Source of the DNA: Ferrovum sp.
GTDB lineage: Bacteria; Pseudomonadota; Gammaproteobacteria; Burkholderiales; Ferrovaceae
Direction of reading: 5' to 3'
Assembly: GCA_019456405.1 (NCBI GenBank)
Contig: WJXM01000049.1
Span: 1-64,000, forward strand
DNA length: 64,000 bases
Shown here piece by piece: positions 49,031 to 58,504 of the stretch; the first letter of the stretch is position 1, and each line of letters opens with the position of its first letter. A program made the translations under genes and the position numbers. Under the pieces are notes generated by a model. The model was not told the DNA's origin, made no database searches, and saw nothing but the letters and a program-made list of their open reading frames with translations.

Positions 49031-50334
49031 GGGGAACGGCGGCGACGCGACCGTGGTTTGCGGGTCTCCTGCACCAGAAGGGACGTACGGGTGTCGGGAT
49101 CGGCCTCCTGAAAGGTTTGCCACCAGACACCCAACTCTGGCGTCACCTCGCCGCTGGTGGACCGGAGCAACAGAAAATCATATCCCGCCCGGAAACGGGG
49201 GTTTTCCAGCAGGCGAAAAGGTCGCTGACCGTTGCGTTGCTCGAAACGGGGCTGAAGACCCCAAATTTCCTTCATGTTGCCATCGAATCTGTGCGGGATG
49301 GGCAGGGTCTTGCGTTGTGCATCGAGGACCGTTTCCATGGCCCCAAACAGGGCGGGATAGAGGGGTTCTCCCTGGGCTTGGCGGGCCTGCCAAAGGGTAT
49401 GGACCGAAGGCCAGAACAGGGCAGCCAGCAAAAAGCCCGGAGAAACCGTTTTTTTGGCCTGTAACCGTTCGTCGGTATCGTTCAACGCCAGCGTGATGAA
49501 GCGCGCATGGTCCGGGTTGGACTGCAGGACATCGAGGTGGGGCAGGATATGGCGATGCAATCCGAACTGGCGAAGCAACTCGAGGCAGGTCCGGGCCTGC
49601 CCGGACAACAGTAATTTGAGTAATTCATCGAACAGGCGAGATTCGGGAATGGGGGCCAACAGATCGCCCAGGTCACGCAGGGGAGCGATCAGGGTGGGAT
49701 CCAGAGTGAATCCCAACTTGGCACTAAAGCGGATGGCGCGCAGCAAGCGTACTGGATCTTCACGAAACCGATGGACAGGGTCTCCAATCATGACCAGACG
49801 GCGAGCGGCGATGTCTTCGGCTCCGGAGAAATAATCCAGCAGGAGGTTGTGGACCGGATCGTAGAACAATGCGTTGGCGGTGAAGTCGCGGCGGGCAGCA
49901 TCTTCTTCCAGGGTACCAAAGACATTGTCACGGGTCAGGCGACCATGCTCATCGGTCTGAGAATGATGGTCATGGGGCGCATGACCTCGAAAGGTGGTGA
50001 CTTCAACGATTTCATCGTGACAGGGGACATGGATGATCTGGAAGCGCCGTCCGATGATGCGCGAGCGCCGGATCAGGCGCCGGATCTGTTCGGGCGTGGC
50101 ATTGGTGGCGACATCGAAGTCCTTGGGGGAGTGCTGGAGGAGCAGGTCGCGCACGGCTCCTCCCACCACATAGGCTTGAAAACCATTTTCCTGGAGGGTC
50201 TTGATCACGCGCAGAGCGCAGGGGCTGATGGCCTGCGGGCGCAAGGAGTGCTGCGATGCGGTCAGCGTATGCAATTTTCCGCTACGGCGGGATTTTTTGG
50301 GTCCGAAGACCTTGTTCAGAAAACGCCGGATCAT
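49027..50334 (-). CDS. pcnB: Poly(A) polymerase I
   Basis: Adds 3' poly(A) tails to RNA and so speeds decay. The protein has 435 residues. The nucleotidyltransferase head has YVVGGAVRDLLL and DFDVATNATPEQ (metal-binding Asp pair), with RRDFTANALFYDP and RFREDPVRLLRAIRFSAKLGF following. A lone basic tail (KPRSRRRRSP) ends it, as in other PcnB. The 30-residue N-terminal extension before PQAISPCALRVI is typical of PcnB and absent in CCA-adding enzymes, so poly(A) polymerase is the better call. It overlaps folK by 4 bases. Confidence 0.94.
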   Translation of the reverse strand: MIRRFLNKVFGPKKSRRSGKLHTLTASQHSLRPQAISPCALRVIKTLQENGFQAYVVGGAVRDLLLQHSPKDFDVATNATPEQIRRLIRRSRIIGRRFQIIHVPCHDEIVEVTTFRGHAPHDHHSQTDEHGRLTRDNVFGTLEEDAARRDFTANALFYDPVHNLLLDYFSGAEDIAARRLVMIGDPVHRFREDPVRLLRAIRFSAKLGFTLDPTLIAPLRDLGDLLAPIPESRLFDELLKLLLSGQARTCLELLRQFGLHRHILPHLDVLQSNPDHARFITLALNDTDERLQAKKTVSPGFLLAALFWPSVHTLWQARQAQGEPLYPALFGAMETVLDAQRKTLPIPHRFDGNMKEIWGLQPRFEQRNGQRPFRLLENPRFRAGYDFLLLRSTSGEVTPELGVWWQTFQEADPDTRTSLLVQETRKPRSRRRRSP

Positions 50335-50335
50335 G

Positions 50336-51004
50336 TCAGGATTTCCAATAATAGACGGGCCAGCCTCGTTGTCTGGCCAGATCGGAGAGAACGGGGTCGG
50401 GGTTCACAACCACGGGTTCACTGGCCCGTTCCAGCAAGGGGAGGTCGTTCTGGGAATCGCTGTAGAAAGCGGTTTCCGTAAAGTCCTGCCAGCGGTGGCC
50501 CAGATTAGCCAGCCACTCATCCACCCGCGTGATCTTGCCTGCCCGAAAACTGGGGATGCCTCGTACTTTGCCGGTGAATTGGCCGGCTTCATTCAAGGCG
50601 GGTTCGGTGGCAATCAAATGGTCGACTCCGAACAGGGCGGCAATGGGACCTGTGACAAAACGATTGGTGGCGGTGACGATGGCCACCAGTTGAGCTTGCG
50701 CCTTTTCTGCCTGGACGCGTTCGAGGGCCGCCGGACTCACCAGAGGAAGGATGCGTTCGGTCATGAACCGGTGATGCCACTGATCCAGTTGGGCACGGGG
50801 AAAGCGGGCCAGGGGTTCCAGTTGGAAGGCCAAAAACGCGTCGATGTCCAACGTTCCTTCCTTGTAATCGTCATAAAAGGCCTGGTTTTTGGCCTCATAG
50901 TGAACGCGGTCCAGCACGCCTTGAGCAGCCAGAAATTGGCCCCATTCAAAATCGCTGTCGCCGGACAGCAGGGTGTGGTCTAGATCAAAAAGGGCAAGGC
51001 GCAT
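50336..51004 (-). CDS. HAD-superfamily phosphatase, subfamily IB
   Basis: 222 residues. Motif I is LALFDLDHTLL (nucleophile Asp7, Asp9), motif II is IVTATNRF, motif III Lys lies near GIPSFRAGKITR, and motif IV is AFYSDSQNDLPLL. The IB group includes SerB-like and histidinol-phosphate phosphatases; the substrate is not visible. ATG 51004 gives the normal HAD start. It ends 1 base before pcnB begins and starts 10 bases after hda, so the three belong to one operon. Confidence 0.88.
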   Translation of the reverse strand: MRLALFDLDHTLLSGDSDFEWGQFLAAQGVLDRVHYEAKNQAFYDDYKEGTLDIDAFLAFQLEPLARFPRAQLDQWHHRFMTERILPLVSPAALERVQAEKAQAQLVAIVTATNRFVTGPIAALFGVDHLIATEPALNEAGQFTGKVRGIPSFRAGKITRVDEWLANLGHRWQDFTETAFYSDSQNDLPLLERASEPVVVNPDPVLSDLARQRGWPVYYWKS

Positions 51005-51014
51005 GAATGTCGGT

Positions 51015-51668
51015 TCAAGAGTGAGGGGTTCCAAGGATTTCGCGTACCATCGGCAAGGTGATGGTGGCACGGTGCGTGGCCAGGGTCCAATGATGAAATT
51101 CTTTCATGAGCGAAAAAAGATAGTCATTGCGACGCGGGCAATGGGTGAGCAGGTACTGGGCGACTGCCGGGGGAAGCGTGAGTCCAAGGGACTGGGCGTG
51201 GGTATGCAGGGCTGTAATTTTTTCTTCATCGTTCAATGGGGAAATTCTCAACACCAACCCCCAAGCCAAACGGGTTTTCAGGTCGGGGAAGAGGGGCAGG
51301 CGGGCCGGGGGGCAGGAACCACTGACCAGTAGCCCCAGGCCCTGATCTCGCCGTTCATTATACCGATGAAACAGGTCCAAAGCACCTTCTTTACCCAAAA
51401 GATGGACGTCATCCACGGCCAAACGAGGGTTTTGATCGGGTTCGAAGCGGGTGTCCGGAGTGGTGCGCACAAATTCTTCGGGGCGGACCAGAGCACGCAG
51501 GAGATGGGTTTTTCCGGTACCCGAATCTCCCCAGAGATAGATCTGACGTTCTCCTTCGCCCCGTTGCCAGCGTTGTAAGGCGCTCACCACTTCACCGTTG
51601 CTGCCTTTCACAAAATCGTCCAGGCACAGACGCAGATCGGGTGTCAGGTCGAGAATCTGTTGGCGCAT
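51015..51668 (-). CDS. hda: DnaA regulatory inactivator Hda
   Basis: AAA+ protein that, bound to the DNA clamp, makes DnaA hydrolyse ATP after replication starts. The protein has 217 residues. The N-terminus has a clamp-binding motif (QQILDL), Walker A is GDSGTGKT at residues 47-54 and Walker B is LAVDDVHLL. It lacks the DNA-binding domain of DnaA. ATG 51668 shares one base with the perM stop (TGATG). Confidence 0.93.
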   Translation of the reverse strand: MRQQILDLTPDLRLCLDDFVKGSNGEVVSALQRWQRGEGERQIYLWGDSGTGKTHLLRALVRPEEFVRTTPDTRFEPDQNPRLAVDDVHLLGKEGALDLFHRYNERRDQGLGLLVSGSCPPARLPLFPDLKTRLAWGLVLRISPLNDEEKITALHTHAQSLGLTLPPAVAQYLLTHCPRRNDYLFSLMKEFHHWTLATHRATITLPMVREILGTPHS

Positions 51669-52723
51669 CAGACGGCAGTCTCCTTCGACCACCAGATCCG
51701 GTGGAGATGCCGCAACAAGATGCGGGCGACGGCCGAGGTGGGCAAGGCGATCACGATGCCAAAAAACCCCAGTAGTTGACCAAAAGACAGTAAGGCCAGG
51801 ATGACCATGACCGGGTGCAACCCGATGCGATCTCCCACCAGACGGGGCGTGATGACCGAGCCCTCCAGCACATGGCCGGCGGCAAATACACCGCAGACGG
51901 GGAGCAGCAGGGAAGGGTCCTGAATCAGAGCAGTGAGCACTGCCAGAACAAACCCGATGAAGACCCCCACGTAAGGAATGAAGACCAGCAATCCGGCGGT
52001 GATGCCCAAAGCCAGCCCCGAGGACAGTCCTGTGAAATGCAGACCCAGGCCATAGAACGTCGCCATGCAGGTCATGACCAGAACCTGTCCGCGCAGGAAC
52101 TGGCCCAGTACGGCATCGATTTCATGGGCCAGTTGGCGCAGGGGGGCAGCATTACGCGGGGGAAGTTTCTGGGCCAGAGTCTGAATCAGACGGTCCCAGT
52201 CCTTGAGCAGGTAGAAGGTGACGACGGGAATCAACAACAGGGTCAGGAACAGATGAATCAGTACCGATCCGCCGTGGCGGGCGGACAGGAGCAGGTTCTG
52301 GAGGGCGTCACTGATCGATCCCAGGTGTTGTTTCAGTAATTCGCGCCAGGTACTCAGACTGGTATTCCAGTCGACGCCGAGGTTCCTGGGCAGGTAGGGG
52401 ATGAGGGCGGCTTGCCAGGCGTCCGTCGTGTTGGGCAAGCGTGCAATCAGTTGCAGGAGGTCATGGGCCAGAAGGGGAAAGAGCAAAACCAGAAACCCCA
52501 ATCCCAGCCCCAGAAAACCGCCCACGATGACCAGAGCCGCCAGGGGGCGAGGAAACCAGGAACTGCTCAGACGTCGAACCAGAGGGTGCCCGAGATAGGC
52601 CAGCAGGAGCCCGGCCACGAAAGGCGCCAAAATGTCGGCCAAGGTATAGATCAGCGCGCCCAGTGCAAGCAGGGCAAGCCAAATTTCAGGGCGTTGAGTG
52701 AACCTGGGGCGTGACAGGGGCAT
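51668..52723 (-). CDS. perM: AI-2E/PerM family membrane protein
   Basis: 351 residues with about eight membrane segments; YfgO/PerM family of the AI-2 exporter type, whose substrate is often unknown. LLIPVVTFYLLKDWDRLI, then GLDFTGL-like GLHFTGLSSGLALGITAGLLVFIPYVG are family blocks. ATG 52723 is chosen; an ATG at 52771 would add 16 residues and might be read from a leaderless transcript (TAAAAT, minus strand, 52786-52781). Neither has a Shine-Dalgarno sequence. The order purM / perM-hda, with purM divergent, is common in proteobacteria. Confidence 0.88.
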   Translation of the reverse strand: MPLSRPRFTQRPEIWLALLALGALIYTLADILAPFVAGLLLAYLGHPLVRRLSSSWFPRPLAALVIVGGFLGLGLGFLVLLFPLLAHDLLQLIARLPNTTDAWQAALIPYLPRNLGVDWNTSLSTWRELLKQHLGSISDALQNLLLSARHGGSVLIHLFLTLLLIPVVTFYLLKDWDRLIQTLAQKLPPRNAAPLRQLAHEIDAVLGQFLRGQVLVMTCMATFYGLGLHFTGLSSGLALGITAGLLVFIPYVGVFIGFVLAVLTALIQDPSLLLPVCGVFAAGHVLEGSVITPRLVGDRIGLHPVMVILALLSFGQLLGFFGIVIALPTSAVARILLRHLHRIWWSKETAV

Positions 52724-52837
52724 TTGGGTTAAAATCTGCGAGTAGTAAAGAATTCGGAAGTTCCGGTCCATGACTTGGTGATTTTAACAGGTCGGCATCC
52801 TTCTGGAAGGGATCCGATCCTACTTTGGAGAATTTTT

Positions 52838-53902
52838 GTGACTGTTTCCAACCCATTCAATGCCGGACTGTCCTATCGGAGTGCCGGGGTGGATATCGAT
52901 GCGGGTGATGCCCTGGTGGAACGCATCAAGCCGTTTGCCCGGCGTACCCTGCGCCCGGAGGTGGTCAGCGGGATCGGTGGTTTTGCGGCTTTGGTGGAGA
53001 TCAGCCAGCGGTACAAGGAGCCGGTACTCGTTTCGGGCACCGATGGCGTGGGCACCAAATTGCGTCTGGCTTTCGAGTTGAACCGCCATGCAGAGGTGGG
53101 TATCGATCTGGTGGCCATGAGCGTCAATGACATTCTGGTTCAAGGCGCAGAACCCCTGTTTTTTCTGGATTACTTTGCCTGTGGTCGGCTCGATGTGGAA
53201 CAGGCTGCGACCGTGATCGAAGGGATTGCGCGCGGTTGCGAGGAAGCTGGCTGTGCATTGATCGGGGGAGAAACCGCAGAGATGCCCGATTCCTATCCGG
53301 CTGGGGAATATGACTTGGCGGGATTTGCCGTGGGCGTGGCGGAAAAATCCGCTTTGATCGATGGATCCACCCTGCAGGCGGGGGATTGCGTCATCGGGGT
53401 GGCTTCGAGTGGCGCTCATTCCAACGGTTTTTCCCTGATCCGCAAAATCCTTGCCCGGAGTGGAGCAGACCTGAAGGCTCCTTTCCCTGGGGGGGCGTAT
53501 GGCACCGCCACGTTGGCCGATGTGTTGATGACCCCCACCCGCCTCTATGTAAAACCCGTTCTGGCCCTCATGAAACAGGTGACCCTCAAGGGCATGGCCC
53601 ATATTACCGGGGGTGGACTGGTGGACAACCTGCCACGGGTGCTTCCTGCAGGACTGGCTGCCCGCCTGGAGCGCGCGCGCTGGCCCCGCACTCCGCTGTT
53701 CGAGTGGCTGCAACACAGCGGCGCCGTGACCGAGGAGGAGATGTTGCGGGTATTCAATTGCGGGGTGGGGTTGACTCTGGTGGTGGCCCCGCGAGACGAA
53801 AAGGCCGTGCTGGAACATTTTGAAGCCTGGGGTTGGGAGGCTTGGACCATTGGCGAGATCGTGCCGCGTCTCGAGGCCGCGCCAGCGACCTGGGTCGCGT
53901 GA
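52838..53902 (+). CDS. purM: Phosphoribosylformylglycinamidine cyclo-ligase
   Basis: Fifth step of purine synthesis, makes AIR. The protein has 354 residues. [19 protein letters not shown] is the family start, [16 protein letters not shown] and [21 protein letters not shown] are ATP/substrate blocks, and [16 protein letters not shown] is near the end. GTG 52838 follows TTTGGAGAA. It lies 5 bases before purN and is divergent from perM. Confidence 0.97.
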   Translation: MTVSNPFNAGLSYRSAGVDIDAGDALVERIKPFARRTLRPEVVSGIGGFAALVEISQRYKEPVLVSGTDGVGTKLRLAFELNRHAEVGIDLVAMSVNDILVQGAEPLFFLDYFACGRLDVEQAATVIEGIARGCEEAGCALIGGETAEMPDSYPAGEYDLAGFAVGVAEKSALIDGSTLQAGDCVIGVASSGAHSNGFSLIRKILARSGADLKAPFPGGAYGTATLADVLMTPTRLYVKPVLALMKQVTLKGMAHITGGGLVDNLPRVLPAGLAARLERARWPRTPLFEWLQHSGAVTEEEMLRVFNCGVGLTLVVAPRDEKAVLEHFEAWGWEAWTIGEIVPRLEAAPATWVA

Positions 53903-53907
53903 GGACC

Positions 53908-54561
53908 ATGGATGCCGAGCGACGGGTCGTCGTTCTGATTTCTGGACGGGGGTCCAATCTGGGCGCTTTGCTGGAGGCTCGATTACCGTTGCAGGTGGTG
54001 GCCGTCATCAGCCACAGGGCAGAAGCGGCAGGGTTGGGTTTGGCTCTGGCCCGGGGGATCCCTACCCGCGTCATTCCCGCCGGGGCTTATGCCGAGCGAA
54101 CAGACTTTGACCGTGCCCTGCAGCAGGCCATCGATGATTTTGCGCCTGATCTGGTGGTGCTGGCGGGTTTCATGCGTATTTTGACGCCGGAATTCGTGGC
54201 GCACTATCAGGGGCGCCTGCTCAATATCCACCCCTCCTTGTTGCCCGCTTTCCCGGGGTTGCACACCCATCGTCGGGCCCTTGCCGAGGGGGTTGCGGTG
54301 CATGGGTGTACCGTGCATTTCGTCACCTCGGAACTGGATCACGGACCCATCGTGGCTCAAGGGGTCGTGCCGGTATGGGCAGAGGATGATGAAGCAAGTC
54401 TGGCTGCGCGGGTTCTGCACATGGAACATCGGTTGTTTCCCCATGTGTTGCGGGGCTGGGCGGAAAATCGCTGGGTCTTGAGAGCGGACGGTCAGGTCCG
54501 TTGGCGCGATGATTCACAAGAACAAAATTTACGCCTGCTCTGGGCTGGAGCATCTCGATGA
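53908..54561 (+). CDS. purN: Phosphoribosylglycinamide formyltransferase
   Basis: Third step of purine synthesis, uses 10-formyltetrahydrofolate. The protein has 217 residues. VVLISGRGSNLGALLEA is the substrate-binding start. The catalytic trio lies in LNIHPSLLPAFPG (Asn, His) and TSELDHGPIVAQ (Asp). ATG 53908 follows GAGG. It overlaps rsmB by ATGA. Two purine steps lie together though they are not consecutive in the pathway. Confidence 0.97.
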   Translation: MDAERRVVVLISGRGSNLGALLEARLPLQVVAVISHRAEAAGLGLALARGIPTRVIPAGAYAERTDFDRALQQAIDDFAPDLVVLAGFMRILTPEFVAHYQGRLLNIHPSLLPAFPGLHTHRRALAEGVAVHGCTVHFVTSELDHGPIVAQGVVPVWAEDDEASLAARVLHMEHRLFPHVLRGWAENRWVLRADGQVRWRDDSQEQNLRLLWAGASR

Positions 54562-55901
54562 CAAAAAATTCTTCTCCCCTGCGGAGATCCGTCCGTCCTT
54601 CTTCCCAACCGCCGAAACCGAAGGAAGAGGCGGAAAGTGGCGGAGTGAGGATTCCTCTCTTCGATGCTCTGGTGGAAGTGCTGCGCATCCTGTTGGCAGG
54701 AACCCGTCCGGCGGACCGGGTGCTCCACGATTTTTTTCGTGATCAGTCCCAACTGGGCGCGCGGGATCGCGCCTGGGTCACGGACCATTTTTATGATCTG
54801 CTGCGCCACTGGGAATCGATCACGGCTCTGGCCCCGCCCACGGCTCCCCGTCGTCTGGTGCTGGCCAGTCTGCAGCGTGTCGGCGGACGCGGTACGCGCG
54901 AACTGCAGGGACTGTGCCGGGGAGATGAGGAACGGGACTGGTTGGCGGCATTGGCGGCGCAGCGTTTGCCGGATACTCCCTCGGTGCGGGCCCATCTGCC
55001 GGAATGGGTCGTGAGTGCAGTGCAGGAAGTCCTGCCGGAAGGCGAGTGGCTGGCGCTTGGGTGGGCTCTGCAGAAATCGGCCCCGCTGGATTTGCGCGTC
55101 AATCTGCTCAAGGCGGAGCGGCCAGCGGTGTTGGCGGCATTGGCGGCTGCGGGTATCGTTGCCGAGGCGACGCCTTTGTCTCCCTGGGGAGTGCGGGTGC
55201 AGGGGCGTCCCCTGCTGAATCGATTGCCCTTGTTCATCGAAGGTTGGGTGGAGATTCAGGATGAAGGCAGTCAGTTGCTGGCTGCTTTGGTGGCTCCCCG
55301 ACGCCGTGACATGGTGGTGGATTTTTGTGCCGGATCGGGAGGCAAAGCGTTGCATCTGGCGGCGTTGATGCATAACCAGGGACGTCTTTATGCCTTTGAC
55401 GTGGCCGCGCGCCGTCTGGAACAACTCAAGCCACGGCTCAGGCGTTCAGGCGTCTCCAATCTCATGCCGGTGGTGATTGCCCGTGAAACCGATGACCGGG
55501 TTCGGCGTCTCACCGGCAAGATCGATCGGGTACTGGTGGATGCGCCCTGCAGCGGAATGGGCACACTGCGCCGCAATCCGGACCTGAAATTGCGCCAGAC
55601 CCCGGAGGGATTGCCGGCGTTGCTCGACAAGCAGCGCAATATTCTGGAAGCCGCAGCCCAACTGGTCAAACCCGGCGGGCGTCTGGTCTATGCCACCTGT
55701 AGCCTTTTACCTGCGGAGAACCAGGTCCAGGCCCGGGAGTTCAGTGCACGGCACCCTGAATTCGTTCCGTTGGTCGCCTCTCAGGTCTTGGCAGAGCAAG
55801 GGATCAGCGTGTCCGGCCTGGAGGATCCCTGGTTTCAACTCTGGCCCCAGCGCCACGGAACCGACGGTTTTTTTGCGGCGCTCTGGCAGCGTCAGGAGTA
55901 A
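54558..55901 (+). CDS. rsmB: 16S rRNA (cytosine-967-C5)-methyltransferase, RsmB/NOP family
   Basis: 447 residues. The N-terminal NusB-like domain (about 35-160) is recognisable (LLHDFF-type block RVLHDFFRDQSQLGARDRAWV). The methyltransferase part has VVDFCAGSGGKALHLAALM (SAM binding), VLVDAPCSGMGTLRRNPD and YATCSLLPAEN, the two catalytic cysteines. A 28-residue basic and proline-rich N-terminal extension is variable. RsmB is the most likely member because of the NusB-like part; other RNA m5C targets cannot be excluded. Confidence 0.87.
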   Translation: MTKNSSPLRRSVRPSSQPPKPKEEAESGGVRIPLFDALVEVLRILLAGTRPADRVLHDFFRDQSQLGARDRAWVTDHFYDLLRHWESITALAPPTAPRRLVLASLQRVGGRGTRELQGLCRGDEERDWLAALAAQRLPDTPSVRAHLPEWVVSAVQEVLPEGEWLALGWALQKSAPLDLRVNLLKAERPAVLAALAAAGIVAEATPLSPWGVRVQGRPLLNRLPLFIEGWVEIQDEGSQLLAALVAPRRRDMVVDFCAGSGGKALHLAALMHNQGRLYAFDVAARRLEQLKPRLRRSGVSNLMPVVIARETDDRVRRLTGKIDRVLVDAPCSGMGTLRRNPDLKLRQTPEGLPALLDKQRNILEAAAQLVKPGGRLVYATCSLLPAENQVQAREFSARHPEFVPLVASQVLAEQGISVSGLEDPWFQLWPQRHGTDGFFAALWQRQE

Positions 55902-55904
55902 CCG

Positions 55905-57158
55905 ATGGAGCCGGCGGGAGAGCCTTTTGCTGATCTGATCGAGTTTTTTCAGTCGCTGAGTCAATATCGGCATATCTGGCAAGTGCCCGTCCTGGGTGCG
56001 GCCCTTGCGGTAGGATTTGGGTCTGCCCTGCTCCTGGGGAAACGTTTGGCCCATCAGACGGAAGGCGAAAAACTGGCCCGTCTCAAGGGGATTTTATTCG
56101 CGGGAAGCAGCGCTGCGACCCTGATTCTGTTGCGTCACTATTTTGGCCAGGGGCGCCATGCTCCTTTGCTGCATATGGCGCTGGCCCTGGTCTTGGCGTT
56201 GGCTGTGGCGCGCATGGGGGTATATGTCCTGCACTATGGGGTAGGGTCCAAACGGCTGGTTTTTGTCCAGACCCTGTTCCTGCGCCTGGTGTGGGTGGTC
56301 TTTGCCTTGCATGTCACCGGACTCCTCGATCCGGTACGGGTCTGGTTGGGGGAAACAGACTTCAGCATGGGCGGAACCCGGATGACGCTGTGGCAGTTAT
56401 TGCAGGGGACCTTGGCCATCGGCTTGTTGGGGGTGGCGGCATTATGGCTGGGCTCCTGGTTGGAACGACGTCTGGGCCGAGCCGAATCTCTGGATCCCCA
56501 TGTGCGCGTCATCGTGACCAAATTGACGCGGGGTTTCCTGTTCTTTTTTGCGGTGTTGCTGGCTTTTCCCCTGGTGGGAATCAATGCCACTTTTTTGTCG
56601 GTGCTGGGCGGTGCGCTGGGCGTAGGCTTGGGGTTTGCCTTGCAAAAGGTGGCGAGCAACTATGTGAGCGGATTCATTCTGCTCATGGATCGTTCCGTGC
56701 GCATGGGAGACGTGATCACCGTGGAAGGACGGCAAGGCACGGTGATTCGTCTGGATGCGCGCTGCATCACCCTGTCGGGCACGGATGGAACGGCGTTCAT
56801 CGTGCCCAATGAAACTTTTTTGACACAGACCATCATCAATCATTCGCGCATGGGGATGGGCGTTTGCCATGGCCTGACCATCGAAGTGTCCTATGAATCG
56901 GATCTGGTCGCGGTACAGACCTTGATGGAAGAAGTCGCCCATCGTCAAAGCCGCATCCTGACCGACCCGGCACCGGGTGCGGTGGTGGGCAAGATGACGG
57001 GGCATGGGTTCGAAGTGACCCTGTATTACTGGATACCGGACCCCGGCAAAAGCGACTCGGGGCTGCGCTCCGTTCTGATGCAGGAGATTCGCCAGGGATT
57101 GCGCGCGGCGGGTATCAAGGTTCCCCTCAAGGATGGTGCGCAAGCGGTCTTGCCCTGA
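55905..57158 (+). CDS. Mechanosensitive ion channel, MscS family
   Basis: 417 residues. About five membrane segments in the N-terminal 240 residues, then the pore helix and beta domain: LGVGLGFALQKVASNYVSGFILLMDRS..GDVITVEGRQGTVIRLD and AFIVPNETFLTQTIINHS, the family signatures. It should open under membrane tension and release solutes on osmotic downshift. ATG 55905 lies 3 bases after rsmB, with GGAG. The longer N-terminal part compared with E. coli MscS (286 residues) resembles YbdG- or MSC-type larger members. Confidence 0.93.
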   Translation: MEPAGEPFADLIEFFQSLSQYRHIWQVPVLGAALAVGFGSALLLGKRLAHQTEGEKLARLKGILFAGSSAATLILLRHYFGQGRHAPLLHMALALVLALAVARMGVYVLHYGVGSKRLVFVQTLFLRLVWVVFALHVTGLLDPVRVWLGETDFSMGGTRMTLWQLLQGTLAIGLLGVAALWLGSWLERRLGRAESLDPHVRVIVTKLTRGFLFFFAVLLAFPLVGINATFLSVLGGALGVGLGFALQKVASNYVSGFILLMDRSVRMGDVITVEGRQGTVIRLDARCITLSGTDGTAFIVPNETFLTQTIINHSRMGMGVCHGLTIEVSYESDLVAVQTLMEEVAHRQSRILTDPAPGAVVGKMTGHGFEVTLYYWIPDPGKSDSGLRSVLMQEIRQGLRAAGIKVPLKDGAQAVLP

Positions 57159-57160
57159 TC

Positions 57161-57169
57161 TGTTATAAT
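57161..57169 (+). promoter_or_regulatory. Extended -10 promoter of the desaturase gene
   Basis: TGTTATAAT at 57161-57169 is a perfect extended -10 element (TG, one base, TATAAT). No clear -35 box is seen, which such promoters can do without. The leader would be about 35 bases with TTTGGAGGAG as ribosome site. Confidence 0.62.
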
Positions 57170-57211
57170 GGACCCTTTGCCTGCAATTTTTCCTTCTTTG
57201 GAGGAGCACAC

Positions 57212-58399
57212 ATGATCTATTCCGGTATGCTGTCCCTGTCCTGGGTGGGCGATGTGGTCGTTGCCCTGGTGTTGACCCATATTACCATTGCCAGCGTCAC
57301 TATCTTTCTGCATCGCCATCAGGCCCACCGTGCCCTGGAGTTGGGGCGCGTGGTCAGCCATTTTTTTCGTTTCTGGCTGTGGCTGACCACGGGTATGGTC
57401 ACTCAGCAATGGGCGGCCATTCACCGCAAACACCATGCCAAATGCGAAACGCCGGAAGATCCCCACAGCCCGCAGGTATTGGGTTTGTCGCGGGTACTGT
57501 GGGGAGGGGTGTTCCTCTACGTCAAGGAAAGCCGCAATGCGGAAACCATGGTGCGGTTTGGGCACGGTACCCCCAATGACTGGCTTGAAAACCATGTTTA
57601 CGCGGCCCATGAACGTCTGGGCGTGACCCTCATGGCGCTGGTGGACATGGCATTGTTCGGCTTGGTGCCCGGACTGTTGATCTGGCTGGTCCAGATGGTG
57701 TGGATTCCTTTCTGGGCGGCGGGCGTTGTGAATGGGGTAGGCCATTTCTGGGGATACCGCAATTTTAATTGCAAGGATGCCAGTACCAATATCGTTCCCT
57801 GGGGAATTTTGATTGGCGGTGAAGAGTTGCACAATAACCATCATACTTTTGCGACCTCGGCCAAACTTTCCCACCACTGGTATGAATTTGATATCGGCTG
57901 GATGTATATTCGCATTCTGCAGGGTCTGGGACAGGCTCGAGTCAAGGCGGTGGCCCCGCAGGTGCGATTTGATCAGACCAAGCGTGAATGTGATCTGGTG
58001 ACCCTCAATGCTATCATCCGCAACCGTTATGATGTCATGAGACGCTATACCCGGGAACTGGCCACGGCCTGTGCGCGAGAACTTCATCCTCTCGGGGGAT
58101 CCACCAAATTGCCCTCGCTCTCCCGGCGTGAGATGACCGCCATGATCGGACGCTGGCTGCACCATCCCGATCACGAATTGCCCAAGGCTGAACGCCATAC
58201 GTTGGCCCAGGTGATGGAAATCAGTCACCCGCTGGGCACGGTGGTTCAAATGCGCCGCGAACTGGAACAACTGTGGACGCGCACCAATGCCAGCGCCGAA
58301 CAGTTGCTGGAGCAGTTGCGCGATTGGTGTCGGCGTGCCGAGGCCAGCGGAATTCAGGAATTGATGAAATTTTCGCGGACCTTGCGGGCCTATGCCTGA
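57212..58399 (+). CDS. Membrane fatty acid desaturase
   Basis: 395 residues. The three histidine boxes of acyl-lipid/acyl-CoA delta-9 desaturases are HRHQAHR (about 34-40), HRKHH (71-75) and HNNHH (207-211), which hold the di-iron centre. Membrane segments lie between them. The C-terminal 150 residues are charged and helical, as in the long DesA-type bacterial proteins. It puts a double bond into acyl chains with O2 and so keeps membranes fluid. ATG 57212 follows GGAGGAG. It has its own promoter and is alone in its unit. Confidence 0.94.
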   Translation: MIYSGMLSLSWVGDVVVALVLTHITIASVTIFLHRHQAHRALELGRVVSHFFRFWLWLTTGMVTQQWAAIHRKHHAKCETPEDPHSPQVLGLSRVLWGGVFLYVKESRNAETMVRFGHGTPNDWLENHVYAAHERLGVTLMALVDMALFGLVPGLLIWLVQMVWIPFWAAGVVNGVGHFWGYRNFNCKDASTNIVPWGILIGGEELHNNHHTFATSAKLSHHWYEFDIGWMYIRILQGLGQARVKAVAPQVRFDQTKRECDLVTLNAIIRNRYDVMRRYTRELATACARELHPLGGSTKLPSLSRREMTAMIGRWLHHPDHELPKAERHTLAQVMEISHPLGTVVQMRRELEQLWTRTNASAEQLLEQLRDWCRRAEASGIQELMKFSRTLRAYA

Positions 58400-58442
58400 G
58401 CGTATTATTTGTATTTGTTATAACAGTCCAACTTTATATTCT

Positions 58443-58471
58443 TTGTTTGAATAAAGAGCGCTCGTTAGAAT
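58443..58471 (+). promoter_or_regulatory. Promoter of the cysI operon with A/T-rich upstream region
   Basis: TTGTTT at 58443-58448, 17 bases, TAGAAT at 58466-58471 (5 of 6). The A/T-rich stretch 58402-58440, with TTATAACAG and TTTATATT, is where a LysR-type activator such as CysB would be expected to bind; this is inference from the pathway, not a recognised site. Confidence 0.55.
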
Positions 58472-58504
58472 GGTCTTCATTCCGATGAAGTGGAGAAGAC
58501 GATC